A DNA stretch of 64,000 nucleotides, taken from the NCBI RefSeq assembly GCF_025457605.1, contig NZ_JAMZFY010000005.1, forward strand, positions 1-64,000, in the 5' to 3' direction. The translations under genes were made by a program, and so were the position numbers. Within the stretch, counting starts at the first letter, position 1, and each line of letters begins with the position of its first letter. This document shows positions 25,919-34,617 of the stretch, piece by piece. Under the pieces are notes generated by a model. It searched no databases. It saw only the letters and a program-made list of their open reading frames with translations, and was not told the origin of the DNA. The DNA is from Haloarcula laminariae. GTDB taxonomy: Archaea; Halobacteriota; Halobacteria; Halobacteriales; Haloarculaceae.

Positions 25919-28738
25919 ATGCAGCTGCCACTGATTTCACACCCGACACGGAACGAGACGCCCGAGACATACACAGAGGCGCAACTGACGCCGCGTGGCG
26001 ACCTCCGATTGGCGTCCCACAACCGAGTCGTCGCAGACCGAGCAGTCCGACTCTTCGGCAACAACGATGCCACGACCGATGTACTCCGTGCAGCTGCTGC
26101 CCTCCACGATTTCGGGAAGGCAACCCCGCAGTTTCAGGCATACGTCCGCCCGGAGGAGACAGCAACGTGTCCCGACGAGGAGACAACGCATGCCCGTCTT
26201 GGTGCGTTGGCGACTTGGTACGTGTTGGGCGAACTGAACGCGCCAGATAGAGACCGTCTCGCGGCGACCTTGGCGGTCGCTCGGCACCATCAGGCGCTAC
26301 CGAACGCGGCACAATACACCGCAGAAACGCTGGCTCGTGCGTTCGAAGAGCATGCAGAGCCAACCCAGGCACAGCTGACAGCCATCGACGAAGTGTGGCC
26401 CGAGGCAGCGGAGGCGTTGCTGGCACAAACACCGGTTTCGGATCCGGACTGGGAGCCGTTCTATTCATGGGCACTCTCCGGTGACATCGCGTCGGAACTT
26501 CGTGATGTCAGTGCCCGCGAGACACTCGGGGGGTACACGGTCGAGACTGAGGCGCTCCCCAAGCGACTCTACGACCGAACGCTTCGATTCTGGTCAGCAC
26601 TCACCCTGGCTGATAAGAGCCATGCAATGGACATTCCGGAGGGCTGGATATTCGACTTGCAGACGTTGGGGCGTGGAGCTATCGAGGACTACATCGGAGA
26701 GTTGCGGCGTGAGGCGTCCGAGAACAGTCTCGAAGCACGTCTGAACGACGAACGAGAGCGTGCTCGTCGACAGACCGTGCGGGGAGTCCACGAGTGGTTG
26801 GCGGCTTCGAGTTCACAAATTGCAACGTTGACCCTCCCGACAGGCTTGGGAAAGACCTTCACAGGATTATCAGCGGCGTTCGAGGCGAGAGATATCCTCG
26901 CAGATGATACACAGCCGACGAGCCTCATCGTCTACGCGCTTCCCTATACGAGCATTATCGAGCAGACACGCGAGATATTCGAGAATCCGGAGCTGTGGGG
27001 GGCCGATCCACAACAATCGGCACTGACGGTGCATCACTATCTCAGCGAGACGGTCGTGCATCATGATGAGTATGCGGATGCAGACACGGCAGCCACAGAC
27101 GACGAGACCGCTGCGTTCCTCGGGGAAGCATGGCGCGATGGGACGATACTTACCACGTTCGTACAGCTGTTCGAGAGTCTTGCTGGCCCGACCAATCGAC
27201 AGGGAGTGAAACTCCCCGCACTCGAGTCGAGTATCATCATCCTGGACGAACCACAAGCACTCCCCAAAGACTGGTGGGACGGAATCGTCCGGCTGCTCGA
27301 TATCCTGACTGACGAGTACGACGCACACGTCATCGCTATGACGGCAACCCAGCCGAGTCTGGTCAGGAACCTCCAAACCGAGTCACTGCTTGCGAACGGA
27401 CTACAACACGATGTAGCAGAGTGTGAAGACTGCCAGCAGGGGCCGACGTACGAGACTGACTTACCACCGGACCCGAAGGCGACGTATTTCGAAGACGCAG
27501 AGCGTGTCCGGTACACCATCGATGACACGGCGCTGAGTCGGGCCCCTGGCGTCGAAGAGACACACGTTGCTTACGACTCCGCTGCCGATCGCGTGCTAGC
27601 GTCAGTTGACGACGAGGGGTCGACACTGGCCATCTGTAACACTATCGGGAGCTCGAGAGAGCTCACGAATGTGCTCAACGCCCGGCCAGATGTGACCCAC
27701 CTGGGAGAAGCGATTCAAGATGTCCTCAACGAGCACGATGTGGATGCGGCCGACCCAGCTCGTACCACTGGCGCACTCGTCGACGAAGTCATGCAGCGTG
27801 TGTCACCTGCCAGTGCAGTACAACCGCCGAATGACGACCAACCGGACCCAAGCCGAGATTTGGACAGCAGCTCAGAGACGTACTTATTGACACTGACATC
27901 ACGGTGTCGCCCCTTCGATCGGCAGCTGCTGATTGAAATCGCTGACCGCCTCTCGACACGTGACGAGCGATTCGTGCTCGTTTCGACGCAAGCCATCGAA
28001 GCAGGCGTTGATCTTAGCTTCGAGACCGTCTTTCGTGATATCGCACCACTGGATAGCATCGTCCAGGCCGCGGGCCGGTGCAACCGGTCCTACGAGTGGG
28101 GACGGAACGGCGGCCGGGTGATCGTCTGGATGTTAGCCGACCCAGATGAAGCGACACCGGCGACCCCGAGCACCGACCCACCAGCCTACTACGTCTACGA
28201 GAAAGGGGCGACCGACGCTGGTGTGCCGGGACATCTCGAGCTTATCTCGGAGATCCTCGCTTCGGTCCCCGATACAAGCGATGTCGCCGATGCGACGCTC
28301 TCTCGGGACGCTGTCGCAGCCTACTTCGACGCTCTCGAAACCAAGTCGCTCTGGAGTGGCGACTTGCGAGCGGCGATTGACGATGCCAACGCCAGATGGC
28401 TCGGCAGCCAATCGCTAATCGGTGGTCGCCCGACGTGTGATGTCATGGTCGCACAGACCGCAGCTGACGAGGGTGAAATCACGGCCATCTCTGACTGTCT
28501 CGCGGGCGATGACCCGACCGGGTTCGACAAGTTACAGAACGCTGCTAGTCTGCGTGTCTCACTGCCGAAGTCGATTGTCGAGGACACACCACGACTCCCA
28601 CGACTCGACAGACGCGAGCGCGATGCAGACGGAGTCCAAGTGTTCGAGCATACCGGTGGGACTGGTCTCAAATACGACCTCGTGAGCGGTGGTTTACACT
28701 TGGCAGACGAGCCTATCTCCAATCAGTCCCAGTTCTGA
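25919..28738 (+). CDS. cas3: Cas3, HD nuclease-helicase
   Basis: A 939-residue protein. The HD nuclease has ASHNR, LHDFGK (H63, D64, K67) and RHHQALP (H123-H124). The helicase has motif I PTGLGKT (307-313), DEPQ (443-446) as the DExH-like Walker B, MTATQPS (474-480), and late motifs VSTQAIEAGVDLSF and QAAGRCNRS. All catalytic residues appear present, so target DNA degradation should still be possible if Cascade assembles. In most haloarchaeal I-B loci cas4-cas1-cas2 follow cas3. Here cas3 is instead followed after 48 bases by a CRISPR repeat. Confidence 0.96.
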   Translation: MQLPLISHPTRNETPETYTEAQLTPRGDLRLASHNRVVADRAVRLFGNNDATTDVLRAAAALHDFGKATPQFQAYVRPEETATCPDEETTHARLGALATWYVLGELNAPDRDRLAATLAVARHHQALPNAAQYTAETLARAFEEHAEPTQAQLTAIDEVWPEAAEALLAQTPVSDPDWEPFYSWALSGDIASELRDVSARETLGGYTVETEALPKRLYDRTLRFWSALTLADKSHAMDIPEGWIFDLQTLGRGAIEDYIGELRREASENSLEARLNDERERARRQTVRGVHEWLAASSSQIATLTLPTGLGKTFTGLSAAFEARDILADDTQPTSLIVYALPYTSIIEQTREIFENPELWGADPQQSALTVHHYLSETVVHHDEYADADTAATDDETAAFLGEAWRDGTILTTFVQLFESLAGPTNRQGVKLPALESSIIILDEPQALPKDWWDGIVRLLDILTDEYDAHVIAMTATQPSLVRNLQTESLLANGLQHDVAECEDCQQGPTYETDLPPDPKATYFEDAERVRYTIDDTALSRAPGVEETHVAYDSAADRVLASVDDEGSTLAICNTIGSSRELTNVLNARPDVTHLGEAIQDVLNEHDVDAADPARTTGALVDEVMQRVSPASAVQPPNDDQPDPSRDLDSSSETYLLTLTSRCRPFDRQLLIEIADRLSTRDERFVLVSTQAIEAGVDLSFETVFRDIAPLDSIVQAAGRCNRSYEWGRNGGRVIVWMLADPDEATPATPSTDPPAYYVYEKGATDAGVPGHLELISEILASVPDTSDVADATLSRDAVAAYFDALETKSLWSGDLRAAIDDANARWLGSQSLIGGRPTCDVMVAQTAADEGEITAISDCLAGDDPTGFDKLQNAASLRVSLPKSIVEDTPRLPRLDRRERDADGVQVFEHTGGTGLKYDLVSGGLHLADEPISNQSQF

Positions 28739-28786
28739 CCAAAGCCAAGAATAATACACTCGCGGATGGATTATGACCTCAAGAAC
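28739..28786. promoter_or_regulatory. cas3-to-array junction, residual leader
   Basis: Only 48 bases lie between the cas3 stop and the first repeat of array 2. An AATAATACAC stretch is the only AT-rich element. Haloarchaeal I-B leaders are normally longer and follow cas2, so this looks like the seam of a deletion that removed the adaptation genes and most of the leader. Confidence 0.55.
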
Positions 28787-31071
28787 GTTTCAGACGAACC
28801 CTTGCGGGATTGAAGGGCAACGACCTCTCTTGAGGCTGGGCTCTACCGCAGTTTCAGACGAACCTTTGCGGGTTGAAGCAACCCGTCGAACAGGACTGAG
28901 CGTGTCCTCACAGCGGTTTCAGACGAACCTTTGCGGGATTGAAGCACCCCTGGCGGCCCATCGCTGGCCGAGACATGGCGTTTCAGCCGAACCTTTGCGG
29001 GATTGAAGCGCCGCCTGCATCGAAATCGAGCGCGACGAGCGGTGTTTCAGACGAACCTTTGAGGGGTTGAAGCTTAGCGTGCCTGTCTATGCCGTCCGCG
29101 ATATTCGCAGTTTCAGAGGAACCTTTGCGGGATTGAAGCACATCAAGACAGGATACAGGCAGCCTTAGGCGGCTGATTTCAGACGAACCCTTTCGGAATT
29201 GAAGCTCTGGCTCGTCAGGCGAATTATTGAGAATACCATAGTTTCAGACGAACCCTCCGGGCTTGAAGCAACGGTATCGAGGTTGCCGACTATGCTGCGC
29301 TCGCGGCCTCAGACGAACCTTTGCGGGATTGAAGCTCGTTTTTCGTCCGCACGTCACCCCAAGACGGCTCAGTTTCAGACGAACCTTTGCAGGATTGAAG
29401 TGTCAAACGGGCCATGAAGAAGGGTCGCCGTCACGGGTGTTTCAGACGAACCTTTGCGGGATTGAAGCCACCCCTGGGCCGGCAAGAACGACCAGGGCGA
29501 GGTTTCAGCCGAACCCGTGTGGGATTAAAGCCAGGGCGTCGCCGTCGTCAACGGCCAGGTCGGGCCGTTTCAGACGAACCCGTGCGGGATTGAAGCGCCT
29601 CCTGCTCGCACTGGAGTTCTCGAATCTCGTGTTTCACACGAACCCTCCGGGATTGAAGCGAACTGTTCATCCCAGTGTTTGCCGTGTTCGGTGTGTTTCA
29701 GACGAACCTTTACGGGATAGAAGCAGGAAGGCCACCCCGTTGTCACCGTTGTCCCCGGCCGTTTCAGACGAACCTTTGCGGGATTGAAGCGGGAGCATCA
29801 CCAACGCCGCGAACGGGACGAGCAGTTTCAGACGAACTTTTTCGGGATTGAAGCAACCACGGCGAGCACCGCATTGTCACGCCCCACGGTTTTAGACGAA
29901 CCCTTGCGGGGTTGGAGTTGCTGCATCCCGTTGGACTCGATGACGATTATCGCCGGTTTCAGCTGAATCCTTTCGGGATTAAAGCAACTGTGGGTTGTGC
30001 TTGTACTGGTGCACGTCCCGGATTTCAGATGAACCCCTGCGGGATTGAAGCTCGCACGCCGTGCCCCACTTGTTCGCTCGGTGGCTGTTTTAGACGAACC
30101 CGTGCGGGATTGAAGCTACTACCCCGGTTACATCGTGGGCTACCTGCTGAAGGTTTCAGTCGAACCCGTGCGGGATTGAAGCAGGTGCTTGTGGCATAAG
30201 GGCGAGCCGTCCCCGCGTTTCAGACGAACCTTTGCGAGATTGAAGCTACGAGACACTGCAGACGCTGGAGTGGCCCAACATGTTTCAGACGAACCTGTGG
30301 GATTGAAGCCGCTGCCGCAGCTACTCTAGCGACTCGTCCGGGGTTTCAGACGAATCTTTGCGGGATTGAAGCACGTGTAGGTTGCTGTTGGTGTCGGGGT
30401 CGGTCACGTTTCAGACGAACCTTTGCGGGATTGAAGCGACGACGATAACGACAGCTCGACCGACGAGGTCGTTTCAGACGAACCTTTGCGAGATTGAAGC
30501 GCGCTAGCCAGGACAGCGAGCGAGAGAACGAATGCCAGGTTTCAGACGAACCCTTGCGGGATTGAAGTTGCTACATCCCGTTGGACTCGATGACGACCAT
30601 CGCCGGTTTCAGACGAATCTTTGCGGGATTGAAGCGCCAGCACGGAACCGCCGATAATCACGCCCCAAAGCGTTTCAGAAGAACCTTTGCCGGATTAAAG
30701 CGACCCTGACGACGCTGCGCCCTGAGATTGGAACCCAGTTTCAGACGAACCTTTGCGGGATTGAAGCACGTGGTACGGCGAGGGAAGTTACATCCTCGCC
30801 TTGTTTCAGACGAATCCTCGCGGGATTGAAGCAATATGGCGGGTGTCGTCGCCTATTGCCTCACACGTTTCAGATGAACCCTTGCGGGATTGAAGCGAGG
30901 TCACGCTCAGCAACGGCGCCGTCAATGCAACGGTTTCAGACGAACCTTTGCGGGATTGAAACGACCACGACCAGCTAGACGACGCAGAGCTGTGCGAGTT
31001 TCAGCCGAACCCTTGCGGAACTGAAGCGACGCATGGGCAGTATCGTTCCAGCCCCCGACAGGTTTCAGACA
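28787..31071 (+). CRISPR. CRISPR array 2, 35 repeats plus a truncated terminal repeat
   Basis: Repeats of about 30 bases occur every 61-68 bases from 28787 to 31027, with spacers mostly 33-38 bases, then a last repeat broken after about 10 bases at 31062-31071. The consensus begins GTTTCAGACGAACCTTTGC and ends GGGATTGAAGC, the haloarchaeal I-B type with an ATTGAAGC handle. By my reading only five repeats match the consensus exactly (28916, 29439, 29761, 30408, 30738). The others carry substitutions, and those at 28851, 29241, 29631 and 30282 are one or two bases short. The spacers at 29919-29955 and 30569-30605 are nearly identical. Confidence 0.97.
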
Positions 31072-31150
31072 GAGGGTTTCCAGAAGTACCTGACCCATTA
31101 TATGAAAACCGACTCCCTACTCGACGTTCGCGAGCGTCGCCCGCCACTCA

Positions 31151-31390
31151 GTGCTCGCCCACGCCGGGCTCCAGGACAGCCATCCCGGCAGCGCCCTCGG
31201 GCTCGTAGCGGCCTCGACGTGTTCGGGCAGCAACGGCACAGTCCACGCGCTGGCATCTCCCATGAGGTCGTCGACGGGTTTGTCGAGACGGGGGCCACCG
31301 TCCCAGTCGACGTGGTTAACCAACAACCTCAGGTGAGCGTGGCCGACTGTTGGTTAAGCCGCTACGTGGGTCACCGACTCGGTCAGTACA
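31151..31390 (+). repeat. Right direct repeat bounding the CRISPR-Cas cassette
   Basis: The same sequence and orientation as 20401-20611, about 10.75 kb away. The minus strand keeps a readable piece of the small gene (WDGGPRLDKPVDDLMGDASA, then LPEHVEA and EWRATLANVE), whose end matches SLEATLANVE in the intact gene at 36407-36658. The two copies would allow excision of the cassette by homologous recombination. Confidence 0.82.
31316..31357. repeat. Dispersed inverted repeat, copy 6, in right cassette boundary
   Basis: Both arms are perfect: TTAACCAACA at 31316-31325 and TGTTGGTTAA at 31348-31357, interior 22 bases. Confidence 0.88.
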
Positions 31391-31425
31391 ATAGTATGAA
31401 GTAGTATAATCTCCCAAACGTTGTT

Positions 31426-32031
31426 ATGACGAATTACTACTGTATTAGAGGCCCAATCAAAGGAATTGAACACCCTGAAGACTCGCCAATGGAAGGTCCG
31501 GTATTTGATGAATTTGTAGTCACCGCTACATCTCAAGAAGCTGCCTTAGAGAAACATCAGACCCACTGCGAGGAGCTTGGAATTGAGTTAGAAGATCTGA
31601 CTGTAGAGGTATTAGATGAGTATCTAGACGAAGGAGACCAATTGTTTGGCGTTGAAGATACAATTTGGCGACCAGGGGACTCAGCCAAGGAAATACAACG
31701 AGAACAACCAGTCGATAGTCTGACTCCTATTCATACTGGCATATTATCAACTATACATTGGATGAATAAGAATAATGACACACCAGTTAGCACTGAACGT
31801 ATCGTAGAACAGTATGAATCGAACCATGATCGTCAACTAGACCCGTCGAAAGTCCCGAAACTGTTTGATGAGCTCCTTGAGGGTGATTTCGCAGAACGAG
31901 AGCGGGAGGAGGGAGTTGGGGTCTATTCAATGACACCAGAACGAGTTAGAGAACTTCGACGATATACACTGAAACAGGCGCGTTTGTATGAGTGGGCGGG
32001 TAGAAACCTAGCTGGAGAAAACGACGAATAA
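31426..32031 (+). CDS. Unknown protein with probable C-terminal winged helix
   Basis: A 201-residue acidic protein. The N-terminal 100 residues form a small alpha/beta unit (MTNYYCIRGPIKGIEHPEDS, FDEFVVTATSQEAALEKHQT) of no known family. The C-terminal part (TGILSTIHWMNKNNDTPVST, then VPKLFDELLEGDFAERE and GVYSMTPERVRELRR) has the helix-helix-wing pattern of a transcriptional regulator or replication-type winged helix. The gene is clearly more AT-rich than the cas operon, a sign of separate origin. It is first in the block right of the CRISPR cassette. Confidence 0.65.
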   Translation: MTNYYCIRGPIKGIEHPEDSPMEGPVFDEFVVTATSQEAALEKHQTHCEELGIELEDLTVEVLDEYLDEGDQLFGVEDTIWRPGDSAKEIQREQPVDSLTPIHTGILSTIHWMNKNNDTPVSTERIVEQYESNHDRQLDPSKVPKLFDELLEGDFAEREREEGVGVYSMTPERVRELRRYTLKQARLYEWAGRNLAGENDE

Positions 32032-32362
32032 ACATAAAGTATATTTATCTATGCTCTTGGGATGAAGGCCCTGCGAGCTAAGCTCTGTGTGTATGCATCG
32101 AGGTTTTAGAAATACTACTGGAAAGTGGCATTTCGCCAGAGGTCAGTTTGCACCCGCACTGACCGACTGTTCCAGTCCCAACTGGACAAAAATTCAAACC
32201 GCTACTCAAATCCGCCGCATCGTCGTCACGACCTCTCGCCCGGCCACCCGCTACTGAAAGCCGTTCTAGACGGCCTCGACCCGCTCGAAGCCGCTGTCTA
32301 TGAGGCAGAGAGGTTACAATCGCTGCCTGCTCTTTTTAATGCAGGGGTAAGAAGGGCGGGTT
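32032..32362 (-). pseudogene. Gap with fragment of a plasmid small-gene family
   Basis: On the minus strand at about 32210-32310 one frame reads GFERVEAV-stop-NGFQ-stop-RVAGREVVTTMRRI, a copy of the C-terminus found at 33199-33270 (EAVWNGCQWRVTGREVVTTM) with two stop codons. The rest of the interval shows no gene. Confidence 0.6.
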
Positions 32363-33130
32363 ATGAGCAAAAGTGATCGGCGTGCGTTATTTATTGATGC
32401 AGAAGGACCGAATGAAGAGGCTTTGGAGAAGGCGTTGGTTTGGCTGCGCCAGCTTGGTAAGCAAGATTCGGAGAAGCAAGATGCATTGTTGGCAGTCAAT
32501 ACGAAAAATCAGCTTGATGGTGTGCTTTCCTCGGTAATCGGAGACGGGCCAGCTAACGAGCTGGATAAAAAGAATCCAGTGCAGTTAGGTGATGTTGAGA
32601 TCCGGTTGATGACGAAACGGATTGATCCACAGGGGTGGCGAAGTGGCCCGATCCTTGCGCTATACCCGGATAAGAAACTATTGGACAAAATTGATGACCT
32701 GTATGGTGTGACAGATGTCCTTGTTCTTCCGTGGTCCAAGGACGAGGTTGAGGGTTGGATTGATACGTGGGGTGCGACATCATTAACCGGCGATACAAGT
32801 GGCACGAAGCCTGCGATTGATGATTCAGTCGTCAAGGAAGCTGTCGAGACGCTTGATGTATTTGTGAACACATCGACCGGTATAACACATCCATCAGATA
32901 GGTCGAAGTGTATCGAAATCTTCGAAACATTGCACCGTGAGGGATACGGGTTTAATCCGGCGACGATCCGAGCGTGGTTAGTTGCGGAGAAAGGATGGAG
33001 CCCAGAGGATGCCGATGATGTTGAGGAGATCGCTGAGGGTGTGCAAGCAGGAAAGAGCTTCCAGTATGACCGAGGCGGTTTAGCCGACGATATAGTGGAC
33101 CAGTGGGAGGATCGAGCAGAAGATGAATGA
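32363..33130 (+). CDS. Uncharacterised acidic protein
   Basis: A 255-residue protein (MSKSDRRALFIDAEGPNEEA). The first 150 residues alternate strands and helices (ALLAVNTKNQLDGVLSSVIG, WRSGPILALYPDKKLLDKID, VTDVLVLPWSKDEVEGWIDT), suggesting a Rossmann- or NYN/TOPRIM-like alpha/beta fold. The C-terminal 90 residues are helical (EIFETLHREGYGFNPATIRA, WLVAEKGWSPEDADDVEEIA). No catalytic motif is certain. It runs in the same direction as the gene at 31426 but is separated by a gap with pseudogene debris, so co-transcription is doubtful. I do not recognise the family. Confidence 0.65.
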   Translation: MSKSDRRALFIDAEGPNEEALEKALVWLRQLGKQDSEKQDALLAVNTKNQLDGVLSSVIGDGPANELDKKNPVQLGDVEIRLMTKRIDPQGWRSGPILALYPDKKLLDKIDDLYGVTDVLVLPWSKDEVEGWIDTWGATSLTGDTSGTKPAIDDSVVKEAVETLDVFVNTSTGITHPSDRSKCIEIFETLHREGYGFNPATIRAWLVAEKGWSPEDADDVEEIAEGVQAGKSFQYDRGGLADDIVDQWEDRAEDE

Positions 33131-33611
33131 TACAGTATCTGCTTATACGATCAATTGCCACACCGACTGAGCGGCTAATCCGCCGTCTTCGTGAGAAATC
33201 AAATCCGCCGCATCGTCGTCACGACCTCCCGGCCGGTCACCCGCCACTGACACCCGTTCCAAACAGCCTCGACCCGCATGAAGCCGCCGTCCGACCGCGG
33301 CTCGAACTCGATCTTCCGCTTGGGACCACGGACGGGTTCGTACACGAATCCACGAGCGTCGGCCACAGAAGCGCCGTCCATGCGTCCACCGCCCGAGCGA
33401 GGTCGCCGACCAGAGAGCCACCGACACGTGGCCCAACGTCCCAGCCACGCTTCCGACGCACATGCTCGCACCAGTCACCGAGCGTAGCGCAAGGCGTCTC
33501 GTCGAGCTCGAACATCTGAGGTACAATATATCGACACCGTGAGAAGCTACTGCAATCTAGTCGTTGTTCCAGTAATACTTGGTATCGTTTCTGTTGGTAT
33601 CAAAATGCGCT
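33131..33611 (-). pseudogene. Decayed two-gene plasmid cassette
   Basis: The minus strand from about 33515 reads MFELDETPCATLGDWCEHVR, RGWDVGPRVGGSLVGDLARA and VDA, matching the C-terminal half of the gene at 36655-36963. Its stop has become TGG. The overlapping next frame encodes a 60-residue piece (MDGASVADARGFVYEPVRGP ... REVVTTMRRI) ending at 33199, which differs from the partner found after the intact copy. The N-terminal half of the first gene is missing. No other gene is seen before the CARF gene. Confidence 0.6.
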
Positions 33612-34421
33612 TTATTCTTCAACAAGTTCTTGCTCAGCTTCTTCTCGCGCCTTAATAAGTCGCGCAATCAGTTCACCACTGTTCGTGAGAGTGTAGCCAT
33701 CATCCCCTTTCGAAGCAATCTTGTCTTCCTTTAAGCTCCGAGCTTTTGGATAATGTGACTGCAGGATACTTCTCCGGTTGCTTGCTTCCTTTTCATCTTC
33801 TGGCTTTTCAGGAGCAATAACCCCAGCCTGGCTGAGTAATTCAGCCGTACCTGAGGGAGCATCTGCTTCTAAGAGCTGGAGAATTAATCGTATTTTCTTC
33901 TCTTCTGTCTTGTCTGGTAGAATATCACTGAGGTCTAATCCTTGTAGTGGCCCAATCTCAAATGGAGTATCCACAACACCCTGACTATCCGTTTCCGTTT
34001 GCGAATGTGAGTTCGGATACTTTTCTGCTACGTAGTATATTGGTTCTCCGTTATCTACTAGGGAACATGCAAAAGTAAGGGCAATAGCAACAGGCTTTGT
34101 CCCGCCGGAAACATTCACCAAGACCTCGTTTCCTCGCTTACTTTCTTTATATATTAGCTTGTAAACTTCTACAAGAGCTTCATTGAACCGATAAAAATCA
34201 ATTCCCGTTTTGAAAACCTCGTCGCGATCGTAGCACAGTGTATAATCCTGCACAATACCTTCAACATTTTTTGTGACATCTTCGTTTAATCCATCATGCA
34301 TTGCTATCGGATCTTTATTGTATAGAATATACACACGGTCGGGGACCTGTTCTTTCAAACTCTTTGCAAGTCTATCTTCATCCTTGGTCGTGGGCAGCAT
34401 TTGCACCCTTTTCTTTGACAT
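33612..34421 (-). CDS. CARF-domain protein with winged helix (DUF6293-like)
   Basis: A 269-residue protein from ATG 34421 (MSKKRVQMLPTTKDEDRLAK); an in-frame ATG 13 codons upstream is less likely. NEVLVNVSGGTKPVAIALTF at 98-117 contains the NVSGGTK motif of CARF domains, which bind cyclic oligoadenylates or related nucleotides, with an IYYV strand after it. Residues about 170-269 form a winged helix (LLEADAPSGTAELLSQAGV, then NRRSILQSHYPKARSLKEDK and GYTLTNSGELIARL). This is the architecture of Csa3- and HFX_2341-type regulators. It is transcribed divergently from an unknown operon at 34618 and lies 2.5 kb from the CRISPR array. No type III genes are in the window. Confidence 0.82.
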   Translation of the reverse strand: MSKKRVQMLPTTKDEDRLAKSLKEQVPDRVYILYNKDPIAMHDGLNEDVTKNVEGIVQDYTLCYDRDEVFKTGIDFYRFNEALVEVYKLIYKESKRGNEVLVNVSGGTKPVAIALTFACSLVDNGEPIYYVAEKYPNSHSQTETDSQGVVDTPFEIGPLQGLDLSDILPDKTEEKKIRLILQLLEADAPSGTAELLSQAGVIAPEKPEDEKEASNRRSILQSHYPKARSLKEDKIASKGDDGYTLTNSGELIARLIKAREEAEQELVEE

Positions 34422-34617
34422 ATGTGCTTTGTTAACACAAATTATAATATAGCTTGCCATCTTTCACAGCAAAGACAAAACTGAGTTTACTGCTGGTATT
34501 ACTATCAAGACAAATCTTAGTCACGTGAACTGATTTGTAAACACGCACTACGTAAGATATATTGAGTGGTATGTACCAGCACCTGGTTATTTGTAGCATA
34601 CTAACATAGTGAGTTGT
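34422..34617. promoter_or_regulatory. Divergent promoter region between CARF regulator and unknown operon
   Basis: A 196-base AT-rich region between two divergent start codons. Stretches such as AAATTATAATATAG (34437-34450) and TAAGATATATTGAG (34551-34564) could serve as TATA elements toward each side. A regulator facing its target across such a gap is a common layout, so operators of the CARF protein are expected here (inference). Confidence 0.5.

Noticed and set aside
30636-30671. A third spacer resembling the one at 29855-29888 (both contain TCACGCCCCA)
   Set aside because: Similarity is limited to about ten bases plus a GC-rich flank; not enough to claim a common target.
28787-31071. Long open reading frames running through the large CRISPR array
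   Set aside because: Repeat plus spacer is often 66 bases, a multiple of three, which keeps frames open. The translated products are just the repeat in protein form (SDEPLRD-type), not genes.
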